The notes under the pieces were generated by a model. It was given only the letters and a program-made list of their open reading frames with translations. It ran no database searches and was not told where the DNA came from. Positions 15,101-25,700 of a stretch of DNA of 64,000 nt are shown piece after piece. The stretch is taken from positions 7,906,501-7,970,500 of the forward strand of contig NC_069086.1 in NCBI RefSeq assembly GCF_947172395.1, written 5' to 3'. The position numbers and the translations under genes are program-made. This DNA comes from Bicyclus anynana (lineage: Eukaryota; Arthropoda; Insecta; Lepidoptera; Nymphalidae). Positions within the stretch are counted from its first letter, which is position 1; every line of letters starts with the position of its first letter.

Positions 15101-15830
15101 ATTACTTTTATTAATTAAAACTAATTTCACTGAAATTTTGAAGGAAAAACACTGATGTAACATGCATATCTGAGAATTTTTTTGGAACATTGGGGTGGTG
15201 GAATATTAGCCTAAGAGACTCGTGCTTAATAGTAAGCCGAATATGGGTTGTTATTGATGAGATAAGTACAGTCTAGCAGTATATAGAAATGTGATGCACT
15301 TAGTGAACAGTTTTGTTTGTTACAGGTACTTATAAGTTTACTCGTAAGTTCTTGAACCCGACCCGAGTGCCCAACAACGATCTGCTTGATTTTATATCGC
15401 GTGTCCCTGATGACGAGAAGATGGTAAGTGAACGTATTTACATTTTTCATCTCTAAATTAAACTAATATATTAAAGAAAACGGAATTATTATATTTAATT
15501 AACTACCAGTTAAAAGAAAGGAAATCAATTAATGCTTAAAGCATCTAACGCCATCTTGTATTGAATAGTTTACTGTGAAAGTTTTGAAGTAGTACTTTAA
15601 ATCTGAATGAGGTTTATTGAAAGGTTCATTCCATTCCTATTATTCATAAATATATTTAAGAACCAAAAATTGGCTAATAAAAACTAAACTTTATCCAAAT
15701 CGACTGCGCCCTTAACCGAGATTTTGCAATATAAATATAAGTAAAACCTTTTTTGTTACAGAAACAATGGCGTGAATTAAAAGTTCCTGAACCGAACTGC
15801 AATTCGTCAGATCCAGCAAAAAGCAGATAG
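139..15830 (+). CDS. MCTP-like protein, copy A (5' end outside window)
   Basis: Multi-exon gene of the multiple C2 and transmembrane domain (MCTP) family; known members are ER-anchored C2 proteins acting at membrane contacts and synapses. Exons: 139-282, 2086-2272, 4223-4416, 5181-5400, 5896-6041, 6892-7031, 7901-7971, 12079-12182, 14644-14753, 15326-15423, 15762-15830 (TAG at 15828). All have AG/GT borders and matching phases; 1483 nt gives 493 residues. Order: end of one C2 (RLGGESHKSK, HLYDD), its tail (CVIDLSQLEKEKTHDLW), a full C2 (exons 3-4), then the C-terminal MCTP region with membrane segments in exon 6 (WLIFWYFFRMW, then PLLLTLP) and exon 9 (YLSYLVIITLIGLTIALYLI) and the family motif LLDFISRVPDDEK. 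Exon 7 is acidic. Calcium-binding aspartates are mostly replaced (WHKTKQKN; LNISGNVNAY). The family call is firm; loss of calcium binding is inferred. Confidence 0.9.
798..945 (+). repeat. tRNA-derived SINE (family 3)
   Basis: Starts with a tRNA-like head (gcctcaatagctcaacggta, then cgatccccgccccgttggtc) and runs into gtcgtacccactcct and an AT-rich tail containing atggcaaatatt. The same family occurs at 27672-27832 and 36914-37132. The head is degraded, so this is not a tRNA gene. Confidence 0.7.
1789..1870 (+). repeat. Partial copy of a hairpin MITE
   Basis: Contains gaatgacag...tgtcattcccataca and aattttcgaagc...agaaagagaatc, the central and right-arm words of the palindromic element seen whole at 22124-22280. 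The left arm is nearly gone. Lies in an intron of copy A. Confidence 0.6.
2284..2469 (-). repeat. tRNA-derived SINE (family 1), truncated
   Basis: Reverse-oriented 3' part of the commonest SINE in the window: tattcggcccactgttgagc, ctcagaatgagaggggttag, cacacagagaattaag. It begins about 10 nt after the donor of the 2086-2272 exon. Confidence 0.8.
2697..2990 (-). mobile_element. Helitron-like element (CTAG-ending family), decayed
   Basis: Reverse copy of the family whose forward 3' end reads gacgaagtcgcgggcgtccgCTAG. Shared words: cgtggaattcagtttttcac, aatttttccggaatgaaaag, cctatgtgt, aaaatctattttcattcc. Lepidopteran Helitron-like elements of this type are known; assignment is by end sequence only. 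Confidence 0.6.
3953..4171 (+). mobile_element. Helitron-like element (CTAG-ending family)
   Basis: Runs from actaatattataaaggcgaa through gcgatttggctaaaatttgg, tttactctgga and cataggctacttttc to cgcgggcctccgCTAGt. The CTAG terminus with no inverted repeats fits a Helitron 3' end. It stops about 50 nt before the exon at 4223. Confidence 0.7.
4839..5146 (+). repeat. tRNA-derived SINE (family 2)
   Basis: Head cggtgcagtggtatgcgcgg resembles a tRNA A box (canonical copies read cctccgtggcgcagtggtat), followed by a B-box-like gggctagagcccc. Body: ttcttaattggtccacg, agacgtacc, tccggtacgatgccgtgtag. Tail: tagtcaagggctaacttgta. Further copies at 52808, 57788, 59527 and 60088. Confidence 0.8.
5491..5875 (+). 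repeat. tRNA-derived SINE (family 1) next to an acceptor
   Basis: tagcccagtgg head, gtaggttcgaatccagtccg B box, ctcaaacggtgaaggaaaac body, ctcattctgagaggagac and a gaatatgggttgctaatgat tail. It is rearranged, with the gcattgggcc(a/t)gcgtg word present twice. The tail ends about 20 nt before the exon at 5896, so the branch point may lie in the SINE. Confidence 0.8.
6640..6692 (+). repeat. (GT)n microsatellite
   Basis: Alternating gt run with a few a/c interruptions in the intron before the exon at 6892. It creates spurious open frames on both strands. Confidence 0.9.
7972..9572. other. Long intron of copy A, left part
   Basis: AT-rich intron with no recognisable exon or structured repeat; short open frames (for example 8218-8496) lack splice sites and domain similarity. 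The intron continues to 12078 with the elements listed separately. Confidence 0.5.
9573..9770 (-). mobile_element. Helitron-like element (CTAG family), decayed
   Basis: Reverse copy: cgtggaacttagtttttcac, aaatccctcgggatgaac, aaaatctatttccatt, aatcggttcagtagttgc, and actttcgcgtttgtaatatt at the far end. The CTAG terminus itself is lost. Confidence 0.6.
9790..10438 (+). mobile_element. Non-autonomous hAT-like transposon with target duplication
   Basis: Left end CAGTGTTGCC (9790-9799) and right end GGCAACACTG (10429-10438) are perfect 10-bp inverted repeats. Flanks are TCAAAGTC (9782-9789) and CCAAAGTC (10439-10446), an 8-bp target duplication with one mismatch, as expected for hAT elements. 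Copies of aaggttact cluster near both ends in the manner of subterminal transposase sites. No transposase frame is present within 649 bp. Confidence 0.75.
10826..11080 (+). repeat. Dispersed repeat, partner at 45575-45780
   Basis: Shares actaaactagaagttttt, cattttctgacgaaaac and a tttttataatcgcatta block with about 45575-45780. Family not recognised; found in introns of two different genes. Confidence 0.55.
12275..12547 (+). repeat. tRNA-derived SINE (family 1)
   Basis: Nearly full body: gggtgtgggttcgaatccag, catgcacctccaacttttc, caaacggtgaaggaaaacat, cattgggccagcgtggtg, cttattctgagaggagactc, gccgaatatgggttgataat. The head is shortened. Confidence 0.85.
12792..13530. mobile_element. Inverted pair of Helitron-like fragments
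   Basis: ataaagaggtaaagtttgt at 12804-12822 and its perfect reverse complement at 13503-13521 flank about 700 bp. Inner words (actactggtccgatttt; aaatcggtccagtagat; gacgccccgcggttt) show two opposite copies of the second Helitron-like family. The 119-codon open frame at 12960-13319 between them has no recognisable domain and is probably non-coding. Confidence 0.55.
13593..14165 (+). repeat. GGGTA-type G-rich minisatellite, split by an insertion
   Basis: Irregular repetition of ggtagggta/ggggtaggg at 13593-13828 and 13990-14165, all G-rich on the + strand. The two blocks are separated by an AT-rich piece (13829-13980) containing gataagataagata and gcacaccacaaagac. The complementary strand reads as proline/leucine-rich peptides, which are artefacts. 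A short related tract lies at 43077-43140. Confidence 0.85.
14190..14231 (+). mobile_element. Helitron-like 3' end fragment
   Basis: ttttacgcggacgaagtcgc followed by gggcgtccgCTAG, the CTAG-type terminus without the rest of the element; it directly follows the GGGTA minisatellite. Confidence 0.6.
14260..14417 (+). repeat. Perfect 79-bp tandem duplication
   Basis: The 79-bp unit beginning cggggccgacgttgtattgg and ending gttagagagatat occurs at 14260-14338 and again at 14339-14417 with no difference noticed. Lies in an intron of copy A, 226 bp before the exon at 14644. Confidence 0.9.
15120..15262 (+). repeat. tRNA-derived SINE (family 1), decayed 3' part
   Basis: gaaggaaaaacactgatgta, catatctgagaattttt, ggtggtggaatattagccta and gccgaatatgggttgttatt match the SINE body and tail. 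Confidence 0.65.
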
Positions 15831-16795
15831 TGAAGAAAAAATCCCTTGGGGGAAACGAAGAACCCTTCACTATCTGGGAAGGGTAGTGTGTGTGACTTCC
15901 CTTGGGGAAACATTATTATACTTCAGATGGAGTGCCATATCGAGCGAAGCAGATCGAGCCAGACGATGAAAAATAGTAATGGGACGAGTTTTAGCGTGCA
16001 ATAACTTAATGTTCTGTAATCCATAAGAATTGCTGTTAAGTTAGGCTATTAAGTTATTTTTATTGTCAGAATATTTGCTCAAAAGATTGTGAATCTAATA
16101 GTAGTGGAATGCACTTAATACGTGCATTTATTTATTTATTTTATTTATTTATAAAAACAAAACACACACAAAAGAAAGAAAACAAACAAATAAGAAAGAA
16201 AGAAAGAAATATTGGATAGAAGCAGGCAATATTTTGTCGAACCGGGGTGACGTTGTCGCATGGGTTCGTCGGCTTCTCGCGGATGATAGCAAAATAAATA
16301 AATTATTATCTTTAAATAAATATGATATAAAAAGGTGTTGTCGCTTCATAGCGATCTTTTCCAAGCAACCTTAAGTTTAGGAACATAATATTAGTCACAC
16401 AACATAGAGTGCTATAGAGTGCTATGTATACGAATACGTACACCTATCCTGAGAACTCATTTCGTAAATGTATCGGAGAAGGAATTGTTCCGATTTTACA
16501 GTTTGTGTGTATAGTGCCTACCTTATTTAAAACTTTGTGCAAGCCACTGTCTATAAGTTAGTTAGGTAAGCCTTGTACTAGTGAGACCTGTATTTATACT
16601 CTAACAACGGTATTTATAAAGTACAACAACCATAATGAACTATTTCGTACAGTCCTTACAAGTACCTTATCTTATATTGGAATATTAGAATCTAATTAGG
16701 ATTATAATAACTATTATGTTGAGCAGTTTGAATTAGGTATGAAATGATAGATCATTTTAGAACTTTATTATTTATTACCTATACAATATGGCTAT
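15831..16795. other. Intergenic DNA between the convergent MCTP-like genes
   Basis: Holds the 3' ends of both genes. Contents: AT-rich DNA, a TTTATTTATT tract and AAAC/AAAG-rich stretch at about 16128-16208, and a fragment at 16330-16385 (cttcatagcgatcttttcca) that resembles the repeat at 13945-13978. An AATAAA at 16293-16298 is the nearest convincing poly(A) signal for copy A, about 460 nt past its stop. No further gene seen. Confidence 0.5.
16764..16776 (-). terminator. Candidate polyadenylation signals of copy B
   Basis: Two AATAAA hexamers on the minus strand (plus-strand TTTATT at 16764-16769 and 16771-16776) lie about 20-30 nt beyond the TAA stop of copy B. Position fits cleavage soon after the stop; not verifiable without transcripts. 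Confidence 0.45.
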
Positions 16796-19700
16796 TTAAA
16801 ACAACCTCAAGTTAGGGGTACTAATAGATCTTGGTATTTTCATCGTTTCACGTCGGTAGTCCTGATTGGGTTCTGGGACACCCAACTCTTTCCAATCTTT
16901 CTGCAAAAAAACCAAGTATTTTAACCATTAACCAATAATTATATTAAACTATAGATATCATCAACAGCCTTTTGAATGGCCCACTGGCATTGGCAGGCAA
17001 TTGGCCTTGTAGAAAATTCGAATTAGAAACGACCTTCACCCATCTGTTTAATGGATAAAAAGTGTTTTACATCAAATTTAGCACATTAAATTTAAATTGC
17101 AAGTAGGTTGCCCTTAATCTCCCGACCAAGGCATTATTAACCAGTATTAACTACCTATCGTTAATAATAGTTTGACCAGGAGTTTTTGAGGCAACATACT
17201 GGCAACATATTTTTTAACATACTAACTTTTATATAAAATATGTTTCATGCATTAAACAGATGGGTGAAGGTCGTTTCTAATACGGATCTTAGGTTATTAT
17301 AGGAGATGGCATGTGAAGATTAGACCCATTAAAGATTTCTTTGAGGCACGGGAAAACTAATTTGAATAGTCTTAAAAAAAATCTTAGAGTGACCAAGTTA
17401 TATTTTTATTCGGAGTTTCCAATTTTTTCCATCTTGTATCAGTTTTTGGACACCATGTATTAGCAGCTATAAATGGCGTAATCTCACATAGATAAATACT
17501 ATTAAAGACATGAATGCAAAATGGAATGATTCATTGAGACTCGTGTCTCTTTTGTGTTGTAATTGATAAAGTAATTTTAAGAAATATTTTGTTATAGCGT
17601 TACTTAAACTGTGATTTATCTTGCATTCAGATACAAATAATAAGTATACTAAGTAATTATAAATTATAATTATTAATTAATTTAGAATATTTATAACTAA
17701 GTTATTGTCAAGCGGATGTGTATAAATAGACTGAAGTTACCAATATATCATTGTCCGGTACTCTTGAAAGGAAATCTATTAAACCATTATTTAAAACTCT
17801 GTCTGGATTTAAATATTTCCTCCCGAATTTGTATATCCCTGTAAAAGTTGAAATGAAATTATGAATCAAATTCAAAAACATTTAATATAATTTGTTAAAA
17901 TACCTAAATAGTAAAAAAGTTAATCGAGCACCTTGAATATGACCATACATCATGATTTTTTTAGATCACCGAGGAATCACTGATCGATCGATCGATCGAT
18001 CGATCGATTCAGATAAAGGTTTGGTATCGTTTCTTATAACTTTAAAAATTGTTTAGATATCCTCTGTTTGATTTTGAACCGTTCATTAGCATAGGTATTA
18101 TAATTTGTTGGATTTCCAATCCAATCCGGAAAAATACCTCACACTTGCTTTTATAAAAAAATATTACGATGGTTTCAAAGGCACCATTATCAAAGGCAAT
18201 GATCTCGACCAGTGATTTTATAAAGGCTACACGGTAAGTATTGCAGTACGTACCTAAACTCATAAGGAAGTAATTAAATGGAACGAAATACAATCCGGCT
18301 GATGCAGCTAGCAGTAATACCATTGCAACGATACTTAAAAAAGGTACTTTGAAGGTGACCAAACTAAAACAAAAAAGAAAATTTTTAGCTGACTTGAAAA
18401 AAGGAGAGGTTCTTTTTCATCATCGTCTGATGCAAAGCTTAAAGGTGTGAAAAGATATTTCGTAAAAATATTTAGAGGTTTCTTGTCAATGAGTCTGTCA
18501 CTAAAACCTCGTACGTATGCACTATGTATCTACTGATCGGTTTAAAGTCGGTGCCAAAAAACAAAATGAATCTATAGAGCACTACCTATTTGGCAAAGCC
18601 TTAAAACAAACCAATAGATTAGACAAATTAACGAAATTAGTTATGATTTAAAGATTTTATTGTATAAAATACTTACTTAAAAAGCCTTTCTACATAAGAT
18701 CTGATAAAATCGATTCCATCAGTGATAATTATTGTCATTTTTTGTATTTCCTGTATTCTTCCACCGACGGTCTTCTCATCCTGAAATAAATATTTAATAA
18801 AATAATAAAAACATAAATGAAAAATTTGATTATCTGTTAGCTGTTGGCCAGCAATTGTTAATAATAGTTTCAATATCAATATCATTCCTGTTTACCTATT
18901 TTTATTAAATGAATGTAATGAGCATGGTAGAACAATGACTTCCGCCAATATGGCGACTGAATGTAATGAACACAGTTGAACAATGACTTCCGCCAATATA
19001 GCGGCAAACGCCACATTGGAGTTACACAGAGTCTGGCTATAAAAGACGATGCTGGTTCTCATAGCGATCATAACTCACACGTTTTAAATTTACGTTAATT
19101 ATCTTCTTTATTATATTGTACCTACTTCACATATGGATAGGAAGACCCATAGGGGAAAACTGTTTAGAGCATCGAGTTACCTTAATCCGGCACTGTCTCC
19201 TGGTTAGAACAGTGGGGCGTTAAAATAAGCTGACAATCCTAATATGTAAATGCCGAAATTTGGCAGGGAGGTAGTTTATAGTTAGAATGTATCCACTAAG
19301 AACAGATTTTGCGATAGGGCCGGATTATGTCTATGTATGGAGGTTTAAGGGTGGATGAAGTCGCGAGCATCCGCGAGTGATTATCTACGAGTAATAAATC
19401 CAACCAAAATCATTGTCGACCTTGTTCACAAAATGAAATAAAAGTTTTACAACGATTTTTCAAGCTCAATGTTTCCAGTAGAACGCGCACGAGTAAAATT
19501 CAATTATTGGACTTCGATGGACGGGGGAAGTAACGTAATTAGGCGCTTGGGATACGGTAATACTGTTTTCGTATCCAACCAAATCGGGTTTGTTTTCTGC
19601 CTCTATATACGAGTAGGTGCTAAGTTATGTTTGTTTTAATTTTTTATTATAGTACCTACCTATAAAACAAAGACTCTTTCCACAGTCTGTATACTATCAA

Positions 19701-22700
19701 TTAGATATTTTAAACTACGCATCAGATTTTAATACAGTTTTCATCAATAAATAGAGTCAATTAAAAGGAAGGTGTATCTATATGTATATTATAACTAGCT
19801 GACGCTGCGCGGTTTTACCAGCGTGGCTAGCGTTCCTGTAGGAATACGGGGATAATATATATAGCTTATAGCCTTCCTCAATAAATAGGCTATCTAACAC
19901 AGAAAGAATTTTTCAAATCGGACCAGTAGTTGCCGAGATTAGCGTGTTCAATCAAACAAACAACCTCTTCAGCTTTATAATATTAAGTATAGATATAATA
20001 CGTTTAGTCCAATAAAGATTTACGTGATTCAGGGTTACTACGCAACTAAGTTGCGAGCGTCGGTTTGCACAAAACAATTGTTTTTTTTAAATTTATTTTC
20101 CAGTGAAAGTCCCATTGAAATCAGATCCGCCGTTCCAGAGATTGCTTCGGACAAACGGAAAGACGGACAAAATTTTCAAGAATAGTTGTTTATTTTTTAG
20201 TATTTTGTAGTAATAAGTAAGCACTTGAGAAAACACAGATTTTTGAAATCACAGATTTCACATTTCAATTTTATTTATAGATGTATTGATTCATCATACA
20301 ATTCATAATACGTTCGTTATTGATAAAACTAAGTTACGGACTTGACCTACCTACCTTGTTTTCATCATAGTTTGCGCAATCTTGTACAATACGCACGTTA
20401 TCTGAAAAAAAATAAGTCATTAACAAAGTACCTACTTACTATTATACTACTCGATTACAAGTTGATAAAAGTAATGCGTATTAAAAGGATTTTTTATTAA
20501 TTATTAAGTAAAATTATAAAACTAATTAAGTATTCGTGACATCAATGATTTTTATTGTTTTAAATTATTAACAATTCCACAGAAGAACTAAAGTCACCGA
20601 CATAGCTCAACGAGCCGCAAAGCTGAAGTGGCAATGGGCGGGGCACATAGTTCGAAGAGCCGATGGATGTTGGGGTCCCATTGCTGGCGACCCTGCACTA
20701 CAAAGCGCAGTGTTGTTCCTCCACCAGGTGGACTGACGACATCAAGCGAGTCGCAGGGATTCACTGGATGCAGGCGGCTCAGGGTCTTGACGTTTGGAAG
20801 TCCCTACAAAAGGCCTATGTTCTACAGTGGACGTCCATCGGCTGATATGATGATGATATGGACTTTACATTATTATATACGAGTAGTACATTACCTCTAT
20901 GTCTACAAAAAATCATTTGGTAAAGGAAAGGCAGCAAGAGTAGCAGTGGAATATTCCATAGCCTGAGGTAATAACAGAATACCAGCCATCCCACTAGTGT
21001 ACCAAATGAATACTCTCTATCGTCCCATTCAAATACTTGCCTGTTAATCAAGGAATACACAGAGATAAGTATAGGTTCTTAAGTAAAATGGTGCGAGCTA
21101 TCAGAATTTGTGCATGATTGAATCAGAAATGAGGAGATCCGCACTAGAACTAAAGTCACCTACATCTCAACGAACGATGAAGCTAAAGTGGCAATAGACT
21201 ATATAACACATAGTTCGATAAGAAAATGGATGTCAGGTTACAGGGAGCCGTTGGATGTTGGCAGCTCACTACCTTGGTGTTTTGAAATCCTTATAAGAGG
21301 CCTTTGCCCAGCTGTGACGTCCGTCGGCTGATAATTATGTCGTGCTAATACGGGGAAAAGTATAACCAATGACACTTACAAATAATATGGCTTTTTGGTG
21401 AAAGAATTTTCTAAATCGATTCAGAAATTACCACCTACAACACCACAAACTTTACCTCTTTCTAATATTAGTATAGAAGTATAGATATACGTAAATATAA
21501 TGTAAATAACAGTGAAATCGTGGGTCAAATCATACTTTATGGATAGTAAAAGTAGGTAATAATTTAGCCGTGATAGCCGTGATAGCCCAGTAGATGTGTA
21601 AATATTAGGGCATAGGTTTGAATCCGGTCCAGGTCATGCACCTCAAACTTACATTTTAATTTCTTAAAATGTTCATAACCGAACATTTTAAGAAATTAAA
21701 TATCACGTGTCTCAAACGATGAAGGAAAAACTTCGTGAGGAAACCTTCATACCTGAGAATTTTCTTAATTCTCTATGTGAAGTCTGCCAATCCACATTGG
21801 ACCGGTAGTATCCACATTGGTAGGTATTAGACATAAGTATTCTAGTATGTATAACGTACTTACTTATAATATTCATTTAACTCGACGGTTAGAGTCAAAA
21901 GATCTGCTATAACTTTAGTATTGTTATAGATTAGTGCAAGGTCAACTTTGGGTGGTTTCTTAATATGTTTTAACTCTTTGGCTTGAAATAGTTTCACGGT
22001 TGCTTTTACCTAAAATAAAAATGTTTTATTTTATTTTATAGCTGTGTATAATTCTTTTATTTTAAGTAATATTTTTGATAATTATAGGTATCTGCTAATT
22101 TTCAGCATATTTTTAATGAGCCCGTCGATTCTCTTTTTACGATCGCTAACGCTTCGAAAACTAGAAAGATGTATGGGAATGACAGATCTTGATCACGTGA
22201 CCTGTCGATAGCAAATGTCATTCCCATAGGTACATCTTTCTAGTTTTCGAAGCGCTAGCGATCGTAGAAAGAGAATCGACGTGCCACTTGGCTAGGGGGG
22301 CAGTTCTGATTATAAATGATCCTACTATTACATCCCAATATCCCAATATGTATGTTTTTTTTTCTCTTTCATGCAAAACTCACTGTTTTATTCCGGAAAA
22401 ATCGATAGCTCCCGTAGGATTTATTAAAACCGGAAACTGAATTTTAAATTCTAGAATTTAGACATGTTTACTTACTGGATTCCAAGCTAAAGACATTTGG
22501 ACTTGTATCCTCGGGCAGTTTCCCTCCGCATTGTTCCGTTTCTTTTTATCTTTCAAGGCATACGATCGAATCATTCCGTTGTTTATTCTCAGAAGTGGTA
22601 TCGACACCTTTCCTATAGATTCGTTTAGAAAGGCATTCTTTAGTGAGCTATCGTAGATTTTTATATCAAGGGTTGATGTTATGTCGTATATTTTACTGGA

Positions 22701-25700
22701 AAAGTAGAAATTTGTATAGCAAGAAAAATATTTGGCAGCTGTTAAGGCATATAGCTAAAATATGTATACTGCTTATAAAATCTCTTATCCCGGAGTATAC
22801 CTAATAGAAAACTGAAGATAATACTTTTATGGAGATTATCCATCCTCCGTAGGTCTGCCTCAATTCACAAATGTACCCAAAGTTTATTTTATGCCAGTTG
22901 TTTCAAATTCCAATCTTTGTATAACGTAAGACTAGTAGTAGTAAACGTGGCGCTTTTGAAACGTCATTATTAGGTACATTTATTTTTCAAATCTTTTTGA
23001 CAAAAAAATTAAACCGACTTCACAAAACAATTACAAAACTGAAAAGTGAAAAATAAGATCTTTAGTGCTACCTTCTGATCACTTTGAAGGCGGTGCCAAG
23101 CCAGTGACGTAATAATTAAAGTCGTTTCTAAAAGAACCACGCGGAAAACTGTCTTTAAATTCTAAAACTTTACGATTTAGTCGGCTAAATAGGAAAAAAA
23201 ATAAAAAAACATACGCGTTGAATTAAGAACCTCCTCCTCTTTTTGAAGTCGGTTAAAAATACAATACAGAAACGTTATTAATGAAAAAACCTTAAACTTA
23301 GAAAGGTTAAAACGTCCTGCGAAAAATTCGACAGTAGGTATACCTCCCCAGTTATTTTTGTTTGCGTTCGAATAGTGCCTAATACTTACTGATTACTGTC
23401 TTTTATTTTGTATTATGTTATGATTATTGTCTAGTGATAGTCTTACTGATTTATTATTTACTTATTAAATTAAAAATTAAAGTAGGTATTTGTTCCACAC
23501 AGGTTTTATCCCGAGACAGTAAGAAATCGACAGTAAACCTCCCCAGTTGTATTTAGTTTCCGATCGAATAGTGCCTAATACATATTTTGTATTATATTAT
23601 GATTATTGGCTTGTGATAGTCTTACTTAGTTATTATTTACTTAGAAATCATAGTATTTGTTCCACACATTTTCTATCCTGAGAAGAAATCGATAGTAAGC
23701 CTCCCCAGTTATTTTTAATTTCCGTTCGAATAGTACCTAATTACATGCACATAATATGTTTTCTGTGCTAATAGGTACTTATTTTGTATTATATTATGAT
23801 TATTGTCTTGTGATAGTCTTACTGATTTATTATTTACTTACAAATCATAGTATTTGTTCCACACAGGTTCTGCACTTGTGCCCGCTCGATTAGTCTCAAC
23901 TCTCTCGTTATCGATTTCTAAGGTACAGTATGCATTTGGTTTGCTGGTTAAACCTTTGGCTCCAATAACTTTTACGTTTAAGATTCCAACTACAGTCCAT
24001 TCACATGGATTGTTTAAGATCTTCTGAAATTTAAAAATCTTAATACATGTCTGTTTGCATAATAAACAAGGTTCATTCTTCTTTCAGTTTAAGACATAAT
24101 ATTCTGTTATTTTGTTTAGAAAATTGACTAATTCTATGGGGTAATTTAGTCTGATACCCAATTAATGTTCATCTACATACACGCGTTCTATAAATTTGTA
24201 GTAATAATCAAAATAAAAACAAGTTGATGGAAATGCGCAACTAGTTGGCCAAACTTTAACTTTTAAAGGCGAAACCGAGATAAAGAAGCGCTGGAGCTTA
24301 ACACAATGTTAAATATATACATACTATGTTATACAGTATTTTTTTACTCTAGCAGACTCAGAAGTGGATTACAAAAATAAGAAAACCAATGTCGAACAAA
24401 GGTTATGATTCACAATATTTGTCAGGACGACTTAATTAACAAATCAAACTGTAACCAAAAAAAACCCTACAATGGAAGAGAATGATCTTGAGTGGAGTGG
24501 CGGACTTGTGACCGTTTTATGTAGGGTTGAGGGGGCGACAGTCACTCTCTCCGCCTATCCAAAGTAACCCATTAAGAATCGCACAACAAGAAATGTGGAC
24601 GGCTCGAACGCCACAAGCATACTGAAGCCGACCTTACGACGAGCGCCTTATATCGCAAGTCGTTCCCGCCAACCGATCGCTACCCCTCTCTAACTCCCTG
24701 CTCTTTACGAAAACATGTCGCGCCACCTAGAGACGGCACGAGCCAACACGAGATCGAACGACGTCATATCCGTCTCAGACTACAATTTCCTACAGTATTG
24801 TATATAACATAGTATAGTTTGTGTTGGAGTTATAGCAATTCTCCTCCATCTCCTCGATAACAATAATATTTAAGGCGTGAAGTTATACCTACCTCTACTA
24901 CGTTTACGTATGTACGTGTGTATTCTATGCCTTCACTGGATAGTGGATACTTACATGACTCTTAACACAATCACGTAAATCCATCAAACAATTATTAGAA
25001 GTCTCCATAGATCGAATAGCACACATGGTAACTGAAATATGGATAGTACCGTATCCGTCGTCCAGTGGCTGCCAAATCTCGTGAGTTCGCTCTTTCTCGT
25101 ACTCAGACAGATCTAAAATACAACTTTGGTAGAGGAATTATTAATTACATTATAATTAATTTATACATCATTAAATGTCATAATTAGAAAACGCCAACGA
25201 CATTATCACCGCTGAATTTTGTTTATCCCCTTTTTACACTTACAATTTCGCCATGCCCGTACGTCCCTCTACTTCTTTTCTATACACAACTACATAAAAA
25301 TGTTTTAAATTAAACTAGTTCTAAAACTGTTCCTCTAGCCAAGTTGCACGTCGATTCTCTTTCTACGATCGCTAACGCTTCGTAAACTAGAAAGATGTAT
25401 GGGAATGACATTTGCTATCGATAGGTCACGTGATCAAGATCTGTCATTCCCATACATTTCTCTAGTTTTCTAGTTTTACCCACTTGGGTACTGGGCTAAG
25501 GGGGCTGGGCCTTTAGTGACGAGAGAAATCATTTGCCACGTTGATAAGGTCGCGGTCGTCTCTAGTTAAGGATTTATAACTTTTAATAGGTACTCGTACC
25601 TGCCCATAAAGTTTTTCATTTTTCCTTTATCGGTTAAAGATATTTTTAATACACTATTTTGGTAGAGATGAAATCGAAATCTTTGGTTCCATTTTGGATT

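Noticed and set aside
18673..18885. Minus-strand 70-codon frame as a single protein
   Set aside because: Only 18677-18780 is a real exon of copy B; the upstream part of the frame is intron read-through.
20628..20966. Open frame of 112 codons on the + strand
   Set aside because: It is a shifted frame across an RTE LINE tail and the antisense of a copy B exon.
23331..23880. CRISPR-like spacing of repeated words
   Set aside because: Only three units, long and diverged, in insect DNA; explained by a local tandem duplication.
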